The notes below the pieces were generated by a model. The model saw nothing but the letters and a program-made list of their open reading frames with translations. It did not search any database and was not told the DNA's origin. The translations under genes were made by a program, and so were the position numbers. 64,000 nucleotides of DNA. Origin: Imbricaverruca yamaguchii. Lineage: Eukaryota > Arthropoda > Thecostraca > Neoverrucidae. The DNA is taken from contig JAOTOL010001602.1 in the NCBI GenBank assembly GCA_034440575.1, positions 2,266,501-2,330,500 of the forward strand, written 5' to 3'. This document shows, piece after piece, positions 11,690-22,978 of the stretch. Numbering within the stretch: the stretch's first letter is position 1; the number at the start of each line of letters is the position of its first letter.

Positions 11690-13080
11690 CCGCCACGGAA
11701 CGGCTCGCTCCAGACGGCACGGAGCCTTGGGGTAGGCTGGTGCCGTGACTTTAGCGACTCGTGGTCGACCACAAGTTGTGGGATTCTATTGCAATCGCTA
11801 GTCATCAGCTACTTCGCCGGGTCACACTGAACCCGACCGGCGGGGTTGGTGCCATAATGTACATGCCATATCGATCCCCGATAATACAAAGCCATGTATA
11901 TTTGCTGATGAATATTTGCTATGTGTTCACAACCGAATGTCAGTACACTGAAGCTGTCAGCCGCCTCCACGATGCTGCTGCTCCCCGCATGGCTCTCGTT
12001 CGATATCTCTTGTATGGCCATTTTATGAGCCATCTTCCATATTGACTGAAGCGATTGTATCTGAATACGCTGGGTTTCGACAAGAGACTTTGTTCGAAAA
12101 CAATGATCTCGTCTAGGTTTACATTTGGGTTTATTTATGTTTTGATTTCATTGTTTTTTTGTGCGAGTATGAGAAGTCCAACTGTTGGCCAACTGGCCAA
12201 AATACTGTTGCGGAAGCATGGATCACGAATACAGTTGCTTATAAAAGGAATAGTTTCGATGTCAGGGATGTGTTGTTGATTCAATAATTGTTCCCTATTC
12301 ATGTTCCCACAACTAATTGTAGATAATCATAGATGTGTGGGAGGGATTCCAGCGTCCCAATCTACCTCCTTCCCCACCACTTGTGTACATCGTAGACATC
12401 TCAAAGGGCCCGTTATTATTTGCAAGGGGTTGGAGGCGTTCTTAGGCTCCAAACAACACCTAAAAAAGTTATGTTGAATTTTCTGTCTCCTCCAAGACAA
12501 TAGCGTAGACGAGTGCGAATGGGCCACTAGCATGGCCCTCGGGCCGTGTCATGGACCCGTAGAATCCCAAGAATGGGGTGACCGATCCAGTCACCCTCTT
12601 AGCTACGTCCAAGTTTGTGGCACTGACTGTGAAGATCAGCAGCAAGGAACGAATGATGTCTTCCCTTCCTCAGGCTTCTGGCTGCACCATTAGATGTTTT
12701 GCATGTGCATGTATGGACATCTAGTGCTTTACACCATTAAAAATAATTTGTTCCGAGCTAGGACAATTTTGTCGACGTAAAATTTAAACGCAAGCCCAAA
12801 TAGCTTTTATCAATCCACCAATCGTTTTACCTCCTGAGCTCTTCACTGGGAAGGTTGACATTTCGACATTCTTAAAGTGTATATTAGACGAACCTGAGCT
12901 GTCCAGTTTCGATGTGTCCAATAGATTTCTAGATGGAGGGGATAGATGGGGGGGATCCACCCCATAGATTCAGGCCTAAACGAGCCCCACTTTAGTAAAT
13001 GTAATAAATCCACCGACACCTCTGGTCTTCTGAATACAACTACATTTTAAAAATATTCTGAGCATGCCTGTGCTCTAACG
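11690..13080. other. Intergenic stretch, nothing recognised
   Basis: Short open frames only. No domain, RNA gene or repeat border was recognised. Confidence 0.4.
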
Positions 13081-13085
13081 TACGG

Positions 13086-13290
13086 TTGCTTACGTGGAGC
13101 TACTCCGAAGTACGCTTGTGCATGCAAACATGCGTAAGTTCCCTTGCATCTGTGTATGTACATTTCCGCATATTCACGTACATTTGCGCTGACCTATATT
13201 CATATACGCAACTTTGGCCTCCATACATTTGCGCTCACTTACATTTGCGCATGTGTGCTTTCGTGCTTACGTAGACTTGAGTGTGCGCAC
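13086..13290 (+). repeat. Small degenerate TACGTACATTTGCGC array
   Basis: Phrases such as ACATTTGCGC, ATATTCACGTACATTTGC and GCTTACGTAGAC recur. They are relatives of the 16-bp unit in the larger arrays at 25156-25815 and 40860-41955. This copy is shorter and more diverged. Confidence 0.65.
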
Positions 13291-16250
13291 AATTGGCATG
13301 CGTATGCGTCAAAGTACACGAAGCCAATGAAGTACAGCACATTCACAAACTGATTCGGCCGGGCGCACTTTCCGGGATCATCAGGTGACTCGCAGTGCAT
13401 GTACAACATTCGGTGCTTGGGAACATGAGTGTCGAAACAACAACAAAAACAAACACTCAGCAGGGAAGAGGTGACAAATCCCTATCAATACGGGGTCAGG
13501 CACAATCATTCCTGCGCCATACACATGATATCGGCCTGCCACCTTCATAATATGACGTTTTATTGGCCCTCACAACCTGAGGTGGGGGGCGAATGTCTCA
13601 TCTTTTCCTTTTCCTAGGCCTGTCTATGATTGGGAAGTCGAAAGTTGTTTTGGGAGAAGAGGGACGATAGATTTCCTAGGCATGTTCTTTACAGTTAACA
13701 ACATAAAACCCTGGCTTGCATAACACAGCCTATCTCGCGCCCAGCAAACAGTTTTCGAATCCCTCGCATAAAAGACGTTCTATGACAGTGAAGTTAGCAT
13801 AGAACTGCTAAAGTAGTCGATATTATCCCATCTCTGTTGCTGAACCCAGAGACGTCTACAGAGTGGCTTTCTCTTGTTCTTGCCCCGTCCCCCCGAGTGT
13901 TCCGTACATTCATCAGTATACAATGTGCAGTTCAGTGCACTGCCGGAGATCCCAGGAGTGATGGGAAGGTTGGAAATAAATGCTGTCTGCTGGGTCCGTG
14001 ATCTCTGTTTCTGGGTGTGAAAACATGAAGCTGAAAACATTCAGCTTTCCAAAAAAGAGAATCTGGTCATGCACTGTTGCACGTCATGGAGTTTTTAGCT
14101 CGATTGGCCGATCCAGAGGGCCCGATTCTATTACGTTTGCAAGATATCACAATCTAAAGCTTAGCGGACATTTCATATGTCACACGCCGGGGATGGATAC
14201 TACATGAGGGCGCATTGGGCCTAGACAGACCCGTTTCATAGCATGCTGGGAGATCATGTTAACCAATGGTACGGCATATCACGATTATGCACACCGTCAT
14301 CTTTTTTGGGGGGATTGAGATCTATTTCAATGATTTAGTGAATATGTATTTTCTTATCATTACATTCGGGAGAATTCTATGGCCATTCGGAAGTCGTTGG
14401 AATTCATGGACACAAATTTGAAGTAACAGATTTAGGAAGTCTGCATTTTTCGCATAATTGACTTTGCATCGGACGCTGTGATGTTTTATTTCTTGAACGG
14501 GAATAGAATCGCCAGAGGTCGGTTGAAACAAAATGAAGGCTGCGAACACATGCCAGCTGCTGCAAAACTTGCACACACTTTGCGATACAACGCATACCGA
14601 CCAATTATGTGATGGTTGGAATCTTCCATTCTGCTTCTAAACGGAACAGTAGCTGTTTGGAAGAGCTAGAAAACACAGAAGGAATTAGCCAAATTCTTAC
14701 CGAATCACACACGTATGTTCCGATAACATAACTATAAGACAAGATTAAGACAGGAGAAATTTTAAATTCAGCTGCAATTTCCAACCGCAAAAACAAATGA
14801 TGCTATACAAAAATAGCCCGGAGCTTTTCACTTCATCGCATAAATTTTAACAAGATATACAGTGTCGGTGCATTCTGTAGAACTTTACCACCGTTTAACT
14901 GATTAAGCCGAGGTGTTTTAGATGTACGCAAATACATTCGTACATGATGAGTAATACATGAGTAATTCTTTCCTTGATGATTTGGAACGGTGGTCTAGCC
15001 TGGTGGTCGCTTACCTACAAAAAGCAGTTGCTTCGTCCAGCAAGCGCTATTGCGACATAAAAAATTCCAACACTGTGGAAGTAAAAGAGAGCCAACTCGT
15101 AATGCACCTCGAGTGCACAAGAGGCAGGAGGCTATAAAGAACTATGGGTAACCCGTTCTCGCAGGTTAATGCACATTTTCACCAGCGACACCGTGACGGT
15201 GTCGCGATGCGAACAATCATCGGATTTTAATCGAAAGAAAAAAAATGCTTTATCGGAGGAAATTCTGGTCCAACAAACATTCGGCTGCCAGCGGATTTTA
15301 AAGCAAAACACCCACAGAAACATACAATTATAGCGGAAACACTACAGCGGATAGGTTTGTACTCAAGATGAAGTTTCCACTTAGACAAAATGTGTTGCCA
15401 CGGGAGCTGTGCATACCATAATCAAAAATGAAGAAAATATGTACTTTTGAATTATCTACATTCGTCCAGTACACTCTACAATTACCTACGTTATTTTAAT
15501 ACAATTGTTAATCTGAAAGAAAAGTTTTCAACAAAAAGTTTCAAAAGTTGCACAAAAGATGCGACATGGGGGCTTTCTCCGCCGGTATTTTTCGATATTT
15601 GGATATTAATATCAATATTTGCTATGTCAAAATGTTGTTTCCGAGAGGCGAACTCCGAATCACCGGCTTGAATTACATGCTTATGGTATTATAATGGGCA
15701 TCGCAACCACTCAGATGGTAAGAAAATACCGTCAAATCACCCTACTTCACCGACTCAGCAGAAATCACAATTTTTGGAAGAAAACAAATGGGGAAAGAAT
15801 TCCCAAAACTGTGAGAATTTCTAAGTGGCCCACGACCCCTGATCCCATATTCAGGGAAAAAAATCGGTCAGCCATTTTCCAAACCAAACTCCGAATCACC
15901 CACTCCGGGCAAAAGCGGCAAGTCGACTCCTAATCACCCACTTAGGCTTCCCTAACTTTTCATCAGCGACACCGTGACTGGTTCGCGACGCGAACCGTCC
16001 ACTTTCGCGCCACAGACGCTGCGCTTTCTCCGTTCCATCCCAAGACAGCTGATCAATGGCGTCACCAGGGTACGACTAGTCGGCATATTCAGGGCAGACA
16101 ATGCAAATATTGCGCGAGAATCACAATGTATTCAAAATTAGGTAGCCATCAAATCTGATGCAAACAGGTCTGAGCAGGGTGTTCGTACTCTGCATCCGCC
16201 ACTGCGCCGCATATCAGCTTCCCACGGGGTGACGGCCGGTTCCCGACGTC
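13291..16250. other. Intergenic stretch with a repeated hairpin motif
   Basis: No supported gene. A perfect short hairpin, GCGACACCG-TGA-CGGTGTCGC, lies at 15185-15205. A related block (CATCAGCGACACCGTGAC, then TCGCGACGCGAAC) recurs at about 15961-15996. The phrase ACTCCGAATCACC or a variant recurs near 15652, 15888 and 15927, as in an old degenerate repeat. Confidence 0.4.
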
Positions 16251-16254
16251 TGAA

Positions 16255-16780
16255 AAGTTAACAATGTGCGCACACAGAAAAAGCGTATTCAACGACACAT
16301 CCTGCCATCTAGTGAGAAATATTGTTATCTATGCTTCAACGTTCAATCGCTTGACATTCATTCAATATCCGTTGCTATAATACCTAGACCGTGCTGCTAC
16401 CTAGCGATAGCTATCCGAAATGATGCTTCTATAAAATTATGTAGTTCTTGAATCTGTGGAGATTACGACCGCTTCGGAGTTGTGGAGGTTATGACCTGTG
16501 GAGGTTATGACCGCTCCGTACTTGTGGAGGTTGCAACCTGTGGGGATTACGACCTGTGGAGGTTATGACCTGTGGAGGTTATGACCGCTTCGGAGTTGTG
16601 GAGGTTACGACCTGTGGAGGTTATGACCGCTGCGGCCTTGTGGAGGTTATGACCTGTGGAGGTTACGACCGCTACGATGTGTTGAATTTGTGGAGGTTGT
16701 GACCTGTGGAGGTTACGACCTGTGGAGGTTATGATACGTCTCCGACGCCTCGCCCGGCAGAGCGGGACGCCGGCTCAGGT
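16255..16780 (-). repeat. Element with ACCTCCACAGGT tandem array, copy 2 (inverted)
   Basis: From about 16455 to 16737 the unit appears as GTGGAGGTTATGACCT and variants, the complement of the array at 8594-8875. The flank 16313-16455 (including GTGCTGCTACCTAGCGATAG) matches the complement of 8876-9005. The other border shares TTATGATACG and GACGCCTCG with copy 1. The two copies face each other about 7.2 kb apart. Confidence 0.75.
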
Positions 16781-18142
16781 CCGTCGCCGCGGACGCTGGC
16801 GCCGCAGCACGTAACCCCCCGAAACCACGGCGTGTGATGATGCCCAACGTGTCTGGGCGGATATCTCTGACTACACCGATCTGTGCTTTGCTTTCGTTCT
16901 CGACATTGCCGCCTGTTTGCATCTAGCGAGGGAGAAGACGACTGATTTGGAACGCTGGAGCAGCCTGCGGCCGACGTTGGTCTGACGGACAGTGGTGGAG
17001 CTCGGGTCAGGGGCGTCGTCGGCCTTGGTCCAGCACTGTGCACTCCCTGTCCACTTCCGCGGCGGCCGGTTAGAGTAAGGCATTATCCGGGTCAGCTCGG
17101 GTACATTCAACAGTCGGTGGGTGTTCATAACGGCTGTGTGTGGCATAGCGTGGGGCACATACTTCATTATCTTCTCCAGTGTAATTATTCTTTATCATGA
17201 TGACTTGCAACAGTTACCCGTCGGCACTGACTGCACGTTTATCGCGCGAGCTCTGCGATGTCTGGCCGCCGGTCGGCCGGCTGCATTCGGTGCTCGACCA
17301 CGGTGTTCTTAGTCACCATGGTGATGGTGATAAGAACACCGCGCCGGAGATGGGCAGGTGGTGGCTGGGCTGGTAGTGTTGGGCATGTTCGCCGGCCATT
17401 GTGCTTCGTGCGGTCAATGCGGTCAATGTGAGTGCAGGTGCCTGGGGAGGGGGGGGTGGGAACCGAAGCTGGTGAGAAACCTTGGATACATTATGCACGC
17501 TATCACTGACCAGTTTATGCCGAGGAACTCGTGACCTTGTGGCTTGGAGTCCGGCAGTGTCTTTACATCCGATGTTGTCTTCGGCCGCATTGTCGCGATT
17601 AGCACATTCAAATGTTTTTTCAGAGCTCGAGTGACTCGGACAGCCAGTGTCGGGTAGGTACTGATGCACGGTCCGGTGGCCAATGATGCTACCGTGCAGT
17701 AACCCGGCAACTAACAACAATACAAGTCATACTCTGGATCCCAGCGACCGCCGGACGAGGGCGGCCTGTCAGCGAAAGGAGGGCGGAAGGTAATGAGTCT
17801 GCAGCGTGCGTGCCTGCGCCCATGCTCGGCGGTGCGCGGCGTGATGACCGGGCGTGCGAGCGAGGGAGCGGCCGTAACGTGGGAGCGGCGGCGGCGGCGG
17901 CGGCGCATCCGGATACGTCTGGACTTTACTTCAGGCAGCATTGCATCATAGCTGTTATTCTTCGTGGATTTCGTGGCATCGACACACTTTGCAGCGCGTA
18001 TTTTGTATCAATCCAAACTGACTGGGCCCAGGGCTTGGATTTCGGTCCCCTGCTTTGGCCCAAACATAGGTACACACAAGGGGCAAGGGGCACATGCCGC
18101 ATCAAAATACCGGAAAGGACCTATTCGAGAGGAGAAAGGACG
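16781..18142. other. CpG-rich intergenic stretch
   Basis: GC- and CpG-rich in two patches (about 16740-17110 and 17720-17910, the latter with a GGC-triplet run at about 17887-17908). These could be CpG-island-like, but no first exon could be supported. The hairpin at 17301-17341 is listed separately. Confidence 0.35.
17301..17341. repeat. 11-bp-arm hairpin with ATGGTGATGGTGA loop
   Basis: CGGTGTTCTTA (17301-17311) pairs perfectly with TAAGAACACCG (17331-17341) around GTCACCATGGTGATGGTGA. The loop shares TATGGTGATGGTG-like sequence with the hairpin at 11311-11354, although the arms are unrelated. Confidence 0.8.
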
Positions 18143-18631
18143 CTAAAATTTGCCCTCCTGAAAATTGTGCATATTACAAGTCCATATTGCGACCATCGCC
18201 CGATGGTCAGTTGAGTTTTCTTTAATGAGAACAAAAATGATTCCTGAGATGGATGAGCCAGTGGGAATCATGGAGTCCTTGAGACCTGACGGGTCATGTC
18301 CAACTTCAGAGCTGGTGGTCCTAATTAGCTGGAGGGTTCCTGGGAGCATGAGAGGCCTGATGGGGCCAGACACCAGTGTGAAGGTCACCTCGGCCGTTGT
18401 GAGGGGAACTGTTGGACAGATGTCGGGGGCGGGATCGATGAAGAGGGCACTCGAGTCGATGTAGAGTGCCCACGACCAGAGGTTGAGGGCTTCGGGCCGG
18501 GTCAAGGTCTTCACGTTCACCCTGGGTCCCTGGGCAAGTAGAATGTTTCCAGATCGGTTGAAGGGCCCCGAGCTAGCACAGGGCATACAGCGGACCCCAG
18601 AAACCTCACACCGTGACCCGAAATTTTGCAC
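18143..18631 (-). other. Unrecognised 162-codon open frame
   Basis: A stop-free stretch of 162 codons begins with ATG on the minus strand. The predicted protein has ordinary composition (for example LWSWALYIDSSALFIDPAP, then GHDPSGLKDSMIPTGSS). It shows no motif I recognise, no signal peptide and no membrane segment. The plus strand of the same region is also largely open (18165-18464), so one of the two may be the real or former coding strand. The downstream DNA (18640-19150) is a loose repeat of phrases ending in CCCAAAA-like blocks. It may be part of an old transposable element. I assign no function. Confidence 0.25.
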
Positions 18632-19176
18632 GGGGCCGCAAAAATATCGCTGGAGCCCCAGCTAACCACAGCGCGCCACACGAACTCACGAATGGCCCCA
18701 AATATAGTGATCGGACACTCAATTCCTGTCAGTTTATCCGAAACAATTGTGTTGGGCATCAAAAATGTCCCGGGATTCTTTGTGCTCCCGAAAATTGGCG
18801 AAGAATGCTCCGAAGGAGCATTGTGCAACCACAAAAACGAATCGGAACTTTAACAATTGTTTTGGGATAAATGCTTCAGTGCCGGGGCCCGGAAAATAAG
18901 GCCGATATTAGGACTTCAAAAATTAAAATGTGGTCCAACAAAAATCGTGTTGCGTCCAGAAATCTAATGTCGGGTTCCCGGAACCACGCGCCTGAGCACG
19001 GAATAGTCGTCCCTGGACCCACCGGAATCGCACTGGAGCTCCCAGAATCATGCTGGCATCCTACACATGCGCGTTAAGAGCCCCAAATAAGCACAGAGGG
19101 ACCCTAAGAACACGACGGGAGGCCAAAAATTCCCGGGCCCTCCAAAGCGTCCAGTATCCCAAAAAGCTGCATGACC

Positions 19177-19998
19177 GTAACCCGCGCCGTCTCTCCGGTC
19201 AGATCCCCACACCTCGTCTCTGTGGGAGGGGTGGGGGTTGATAGGAATCCCTCTCTAATATCCAAACTAAGAGTCGCACGAAAACGAAAGAGGTGTCATC
19301 GGAAAGCGCTCGACGAGTAGGGTTCGACACCCCGTCCCCCAATAAATTCCAAAAGTGACGTCACTAGGGATTTCCACGACATACATCATGTTTTGGCTCT
19401 GGAAGTTCATTTTGTGGGATATTTGAAAGAAAAAAAATATTTGGAGTAAGAAAAGGACAGCGAAATCGACCAAGACCATTCAACGATTTTCGCCACCGAA
19501 AATCATTTTTTTATTTCAAAATTTTGAGTTTTCAAGTTTTCTTTAATTTTCTTTTTCTAATCGATAGAGCGGACCGAAAAGCGTTGTTCGAAGTCAGCTT
19601 GCTCTAATAAAAAATGCTTACTTTAGCTAAAATCTTCGATTTCAACTATAATCGGCAAATATTGAAAACTAATAAGTAATCAAAAAAGGAAAAAAGGAAA
19701 ACTGCTTCTCATACGTTTTCTTGCATTCCTAAAGATAAGCAAACGCTGAAAGCTTCATTAAAATATTTGTTTCCGTTAAAGCGTGACGACTGGTTGAACG
19801 TTGTTAGAAGTGACCTCGCTTGACCTCGACTAACTCGTTGACCCTAGATGACCTGAATTTAAAAGTTTGACACAATATGCCAAATTGATCTGGGAAAAGG
19901 TATGCCCAAATTTCCGCGCGCTGCTGCGCGCAGTTCTTTCACTATCGGCGAAAAAACCTGAGGGGCGGTTGAAGAACCCCCGAGACGGCGCGGGTTAA
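19177..19998. mobile_element. TTAA-type non-autonomous element, family C
   Basis: The left end TAACCCGCGCCGTCTC (19178-19193) is the exact complement of the right end GAGACGGCGCGGGTTA at 19982-19997. The right border reads GGGTTAA, giving a TTAA; the left border is GTAA. Just inside the right end, GGGGCGGTTGAAGAACCCCC folds on itself. The roughly 820-bp interior has no open frame. It contains several TGACCT half-sites near 19810-19852. Short inverted ends, a TTAA-like border and no coding capacity indicate a MITE-type element, possibly mobilised by a piggyBac-like transposase. Confidence 0.65.
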
Positions 19999-20085
19999 AA
20001 CATACGTTGCAGCCCTAAATAAACACACCGTGAGCTCTAAAAAGCACACAAGCACACCGGGACCATGACACAGCATTAACACTCG

Positions 20086-21089
20086 CACGTCCAGCGGTCC
20101 GCGCCAACTTCGCATGTCCGGGGGGCAGATGTCTGCCCCCCTAAGATCTCTGGAACTATGCTAGCTAGCGACAAACTGAAAACGGCGTTGGATAGCTGGT
20201 GACGGGTTCTATCGAAGTTGTTTCGGTCATTTTTTCGCCCAAGTCAACATTCAGGTCACTGGGCCATCATAGGTCAAATTCGACCAGATCAGGTGGGACT
20301 CAGATATTGACACATATCTCAGCACCTGTAACAGATGGAAACAGACGGCGAAAGCTATTCGACAGTCTTTGAAATGCGCTACCGACAATAGGCGGTGTAA
20401 TTTAAGGTCAGGTCAACCAAACCTCAGTTCAAGGCCATGAAGTCATGACCTCAGATCAAGATCATCAAGTCGCCTACGCAGGGCATGTAATGTATCAATC
20501 GACACGTCTTGGCGATGCAAGCACAATGGCGGCAATTTCAGCCTTCTAGCTCAATGCAGTGCGATATAATGCGCAGGAATGTGTAGTGATCTCAGGTGAT
20601 CTCAGAGACCTTGGTGAGGTCACTGAGCAAAAATGTCAGCGGTAACATTGAGCATAGCTTCCATCTACATGCCACAACCGTTGTGAGGTCATTCCTAGCG
20701 CAAATATGTAACTAGGAAACATTTGTATATTTTACCATAGCCCTATAATGGGGAAGGCATGGAAGCGACCTTACCTAAGGTCAATGCTACGAAAAAAAAC
20801 AATATACATGTTATGGTTCCTGGTGAGATCATTACATGTTATAAATGTGAAATCAATCGCTCAATTATTGTGGAAGTTATGCCACCTAGAACTCCGAGTG
20901 TACTTGGGTCACTTCGCCTGACCTGGTGACCTGACCTGAGAGGACCCAGGATTAAAAATGTATGAGGACATGCAGAAAAGACCAATGAACAGCTATGCAA
21001 GGTTTTGCCTTGCTAACCCGATTAGTTTGGCGGAAAATGAGGAAAAACCGGAGGGGGCAGATATCTGCCCCCGGATGTGCGCGTGTTAA
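20086..21089. mobile_element. TTAA-type non-autonomous element, family B, full copy
   Basis: The element starts TTAACACTCGCACGTCC at 20086 and ends GGATGTGCGCGTGTTAA at 21089. The ends are inverted repeats inside TTAA borders. Each carries a near-terminal GC-rich palindrome: GGGGGGCAGATGTCTGCCCC near 20118 and the perfect GGGGGCAGATATCTGCCCCC near 21053-21072. The 1-kb interior encodes nothing. It holds about eleven exact AGGTCA/TGACCT hexamers, where random expectation is about 0.5. Partial copies lie at 54842-55707 and 56008-56898. Confidence 0.8.
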
Positions 21090-21336
21090 TCACATCAGTA
21101 AACCTGGTATTAAAACATTCTTATCGAAATATGCTTAACAACGTGAAATGCAAATCTGCAGCATGGAAATTCAGAAAATTCAGGAAATTCGGCATGGAAA
21201 TGCAGCATGGCCTTGACAATTTTAGCCATAAAGAGAGCTCTCTTGAGGTGTTCCAAATAAGATTGTTATAAAACAGAAATGGATAGGATTAATTCGATAA
21301 ATTCGTGGTAGTCATTTCAATATCTAATGCACCACC

Positions 21337-22568
21337 TTAACACGCGCCCTGGAGGGAGGGGGGCGAAATCCGCCCACCCCTCCTGTTTTTCATAGATGAC
21401 TCCAGATTTTACCAGACGATATAGGTCATTTTTTGTGTACCTGCTTAGAAATGAACGGCACGCTGTGTAAAGTAAGAAAAACGAAAGTCGAACGAAAATT
21501 TTTCGAGTTAGCGGTCGGTAATCTCAAAAAATAAATTCCGCGCGAGACCACAAATATCGGCGCTGATGCGCTTCCCGCATATCGGCAAAAAGGAAGTGTT
21601 CTTGGCAACACTAGCGACTTGTTTGATGTATATTGTTATGCTACGTTGTTCCAAAGTCATGTCAGGTCAACGAGGTCATATCAGGTCACGTTTATGACAG
21701 GTTAACACACGCCCTGGTGGGGTGGATGGCGAAATCCGCCCACCCCTCCAATTTTTCGTACACAACTCCATATTGTACTGGCCGATATGCGCCATTTTTT
21801 CCGTACCTGCTTAGAAATGACCGGCGCATTGTTTAAATCAAGACAAATTAAAGTTTTAAGTTATGGGCCGCTAAAGTGTTTTTAAAAAATCGCAGCGGCA
21901 GACCACAAAAATCTACGCTGATGCGTATGTTATGTCGCCGAGGTCATCATGACAGGCTAATGGAACCAAGCATGATTAACTGGAATGATGTAATAAATGG
22001 AAATGACTGTCATGCGATTGACGTCACTTTGCATGTTACTCCCTACACATCCTACTGTTTGTCATTGTGTGCTTAAGTGTTTCTATACTTTATTCATGTA
22101 GTTCACTCCTTTCTTTGCGAAGCCGATTGTGCCGAGCCGCCCAACGGAGCAGTCCGGTGGGCAGCCAGGTTCCGGTAACTGGAGCAGGTAATGACCTGAT
22201 AAAGTGCTTCTATATGGGTGACCTGAGGTCAAATGGCGGATCTGGCACATGCATTACATTATTAGTAATGTCCAAAACATCATTAATGCCAATTTTGGAA
22301 CATTTAAACACAATCACATCGATCCATACCAATGACAAGCTAAGCCACGCAAAACCAGAACATTTTGCTATTTTGACCTCATTTGACCTTGAAGATATTG
22401 ACCTAATGTCACACAATTTGCACACAATAGAGTTTACTATCGTGCCCATCCACTCTGCGAATTTCGTTGCTCTAGCGTTAATGGGAGCCGAGATCTTAGG
22501 GGGGCGGAATCCACCCCCTCCCCCTCCAGTGCGCGTAATTTTCAGAGGGCCTCCAGGGCGCGTGTTAA
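21337..22568 (+). mobile_element. TTAA-type non-autonomous element, family A, copy 1
   Basis: It opens TTAACACGCGCCCTGGAGG at 21337 and closes CCTCCAGGGCGCGTGTTAA at 22568. A further internal terminus, TTAACACACGCCCTGG, lies at 21702, so the unit may be two elements joined end to end (about 365 and 867 bp). Near the ends are GGGCGAAATCCGCCC-type palindromes. The whole 1.23 kb is present inverted at 58199-59453, including the internal terminus. The sub-terminal block CCCCCCTAAGATCTC (complement at about 22490-22505) is shared with family B, so A and B are related. No transposase is encoded. Confidence 0.8.
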
Positions 22569-22588
22569 TTTTTCATTCACCAGCTTTC

Positions 22589-22636
22589 ACATTACACGTT
22601 ATACCCATTGCTAATGGGTATAACGTCTGTGCAATG
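22589..22636. repeat. Strong hairpin beside family A element
   Basis: ACGTTATACCCATT (22596-22609) pairs perfectly with 22613-22626 around a 3-base loop. Imperfect pairing extends outward through CATTACAC and GTGCAATG. It begins 20 bases after the family A terminus. Confidence 0.75.
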
Positions 22637-22832
22637 TTAATGAACTTCAACTTGTAATGAACGACATTCACGTTACATTTAAACTCAGGAACCACCAAAA
22701 TAAATATTGAAATTATCAACATACTACTTTCAAGCCCAGTCTTATGAACAAGAAACACTTAAGTTAGATGTAATTATGATATGATTTCAATAGTGGTTGA
22801 GGTAGTTACGTATCATCGGTAACAACAGCCTT

Positions 22833-22978
22833 GTTTGTTTGTTTGTTTGTTTATTGGTTGGTTCACGACACACTTTATGCACATTCACGGCTAATGGCGC
22901 CGTCCACACTGTTTCGCCGGTGGGCCGCGGGATTGGGAAATGTCCTGAGTGGCGCTAGAGTCGAACCTGGGGTAACAA
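22833..22978 (-). repeat. Related SINE, 3' portion
   Basis: On the minus strand a B-box-like CAGGTTCGACTCTAGCGCC begins the recognisable part. It ends with GTGTGTCGTGAACCAACCAA followed by an (AAAC)n tail, seen as a TTTG run at 22833-22853 on the plus strand. TGTCGTGAA near the end is shared with the SINE at 5200-5372. An A box could not be placed, so the copy is truncated or belongs to a sister family. Confidence 0.55.
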
